This document shows, piece after piece, positions 62,477 to 64,000 of a stretch of 64,000 bases of DNA. The DNA lies in NCBI GenBank assembly GCA_001647635.1, contig CP014761.1, positions 2,294,001 through 2,358,000 on the forward strand, read 5' to 3'. The notes under the pieces were generated by a model, which worked only from the letters and a program-made list of their open reading frames with translations, was not told where the DNA came from and did no database searches. How positions within the stretch are numbered: the stretch's first letter is position 1; each line of letters starts with the position of its first letter. The position numbers and the translations under genes are program-made. Source of the DNA: Leifsonia xyli. GTDB taxonomy: Bacteria > Actinomycetota > Actinomycetes > Actinomycetales > Microbacteriaceae.

Positions 62477-64000
62477 ATGACGACGTTCCGCCGCTCGGTC
62501 GCACGTTCGTACGGCCCGTATGCGATCACCTGGTGGACGTGGCTGCTCACCCTGCCCTTCGCCCTGACGGTGATGTCCGGACTCCAGTACGTGACCGGCG
62601 GACCGCTCGCGGTGCTCGCCGTCGCCGCCCTGCAGCACGCGATCCTCGGCGGAGTGCTCCTCCTCGGCGTGGTCGTGCTGCGCGAGGTCCGGGGACGCGG
62701 GCGCCCGCTCGCCGTGTACGCGGTCTTCGCCGTGGTCGGCGCGGTGCGTCCGCTGTTGTTCCTCGAGGCCGGCGGTCTGCTCGGGATTCCGGTCGCCCCC
62801 GGCGATCTGGCCGGCCGGATCGTCGTCAATCTGGTGGTCTGCGGCGTGGTCTTCGCGCTGATCGCCGTCGGGGTCGACGTGGTGCACGAGCATCGCGGGG
62901 TGTTCCGCCGCCTCCGGGCGGCGCAGCGCGCCTCGGAACTCGATGTCGAATGCGCGGCGGAGAGGCTCCGCCGACTGCGGAGCACCGCGGTCGACGAGGT
63001 GCTGTCGGCGATGGAGGAGGCGGCCGCCGCCGTTTCCGTGGAGCGCCTGGAACCGCGCGAAGCGGCCCGCGTGCTACGCGAACTCGCCGAAGACGTCGTG
63101 CGACCGGCGAGTCATCGCGTCTACAGCGACGAGCTGGCCCAGGACATCCCCGACGCTGAGCCGCTCGGCCGCGGCGAGTGGTCCGGCTCGGTGATCGGCG
63201 GGATGCGCGCCGCGCCCCCGTCAACACCGCGCTGCTGTACAACGCGCTGGTCGTGCCGTTCGGGCTAACGCTGTTCGGGCCGTGGAGCCTCCTCCCGCTC
63301 GCGAGCGGTTTCGTGGTCCTCCTGGCGGCGGGTGCCGCCGCGACCGCGGTGCCGCTGCCCTCGCGGCCCTCGCTGCGACTCGGAACGCTCGTCCTGCTCT
63401 CCGCCTCGGTCGGCATCCTTCTGGCCGCGGCCAGTGCGCTGGGTCTGGCGCTGACCGGCCAGGACGAGGCGTCGGCCTGGTTCGAGGCGCTCACGTACCC
63501 GGTCATCGCGCTGGGCGTCGCCCTCGTGTCGTCGCTGTCGCAACGCGTCCGCAGCGACCAGGCCGAGCTGGAGCAGGCCCTGCAGGTCAACATCGGCGCC
63601 GCCGCGCGGATCCGCGCCGAATACGACCGCGAGCGCGCATCCCTCGCCCGGCTCCTGCACGCGGGCGTGCAGTCGGAGCTGATCGCCGGCGCGCTCGCCC
63701 TGACGGCCGGGGCCGCCGACGGCTCGCACACCGCCGCCCTGCGCATCGCCGAGGTCGTCGGCCGGGCACGGGATGCCCTTCGCGGCGGTCGCGAGGAACC
63801 ACATGCCGCCGACGAGGTCCGTGCCCTCGTGGAGAGCTGGTCGTCGGCGATCGAGCTCCGCGCTCGCTATGGGGACGACGTGTGGCGGCGCCTGGCCGAC
63901 CCGGCACGAGCCTCCGCCGTCGTCGACGCCGTCTCCGAAGGACTCGCCAACGCGGTCCGCCACGGGGACGGCTCCCTCGTCGAGGTCGAGCTGCGGGCGA
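62477..64000 (+). pseudogene. sensor histidine kinase, frameshifted and truncated by the window edge
   Basis: Partner kinase of the NarL-type regulator. Frame 1 (from ATG 62477) encodes an N-terminal membrane domain of about four to five helices and a helical linker, and runs out at 63268. Homologous sequence continues from about 63220 in another frame (NTALLYNALVVPFGLTLFG, more helices, a coiled coil RIRAEYDRERASLARLLHAGVQSEL, then LANAVRHGDG of the ATPase N-box) to the window end. The break is at the CCCCC run 63215-63219, one base short. Probably an intact gene with a sequence error. Confidence 0.82.

Overview
The window is high-GC, gene-dense DNA from an actinobacterium and almost certainly lies next to the chromosomal replication origin. 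The left end carries dnaN (5' end outside the window), gnd, recF, dciA, gyrB, gyrA, a DUF3566 gene and tRNA-Ile/tRNA-Ala. This is followed by crgA, a pabA/trpG gene and the fhaA-fhaB-pstP-rodA-pbpA-pknA-pknB operon. That order is the conserved actinobacterial origin neighbourhood, also seen in Mycobacterium. A gnd gene between dnaN and recF, DUF6458 and DUF3566 proteins, a class E sortase and general protein similarity suggest Microbacteriaceae (Leifsonia-like). The genus is inference only.

Region by region. 1-8.6 kb: replication and topology genes plus two tRNAs. 8.6-15.5 kb: an Lrp regulator, a rhodanese, an Fpg/Nei glycosylase, a frameshifted NUDIX gene, PspC, a cyclophilin, a rhomboid protease, a striking DnaA-box cluster with nested repeats (13.33-13.48 kb), crgA, a sortase and pabA. 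15.5-24.4 kb: the Ser/Thr kinase, phosphatase and FHA growth-control operon. 24.5-34.1 kb: tRNA-Leu, a type IB topoisomerase, a FUSC membrane protein, a five-gene operon (ferric-reductase-like protein, FMN-binding protein, ApbE, response regulator, histidine kinase) and a frameshifted APC permease. 34.2-41.2 kb: a c-di-GMP phosphodiesterase/cyclase pair, YihY, a three-gene envelope/stress operon and a terpenoid-cyclase-fold protein. 41.2-47 kb: a secreted phosphatase, a RibD-like reductase, MerR and OhrR-like regulators, a shikimate-dehydrogenase homologue and a LysE exporter. 47-52.4 kb: a ROK regulator and a mmsA-mmsB-chvE monosaccharide ABC transporter ending in a strong terminator. 52.4-64 kb: a cytoplasmic HtrA-like protease, AzlCD, a TetR/MFS pair with two matched operators, a quinone reductase, a MarP protease, two tiny convergent acidic ORFs, a CopC/YcnI copper cluster, and a NarL-type regulator with a histidine kinase that is frameshifted and cut by the window edge.

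The genes form recognisable circuits: replication initiation and supercoiling; phosphorylation control of peptidoglycan synthesis; an extracytoplasmic flavin electron-transfer module with its own two-component system; and several regulator/target pairs whose operators can be read directly. Three genes are broken, each by loss of one base in a short G or C run. This looks more like residual sequencing error than biology. There is no CRISPR array, insertion sequence or prophage. No stretch over 300 bases lacks a gene; the longest gaps are 13,329-13,539, 40,103-40,260, 24,360-24,501 and 61,670-61,809.
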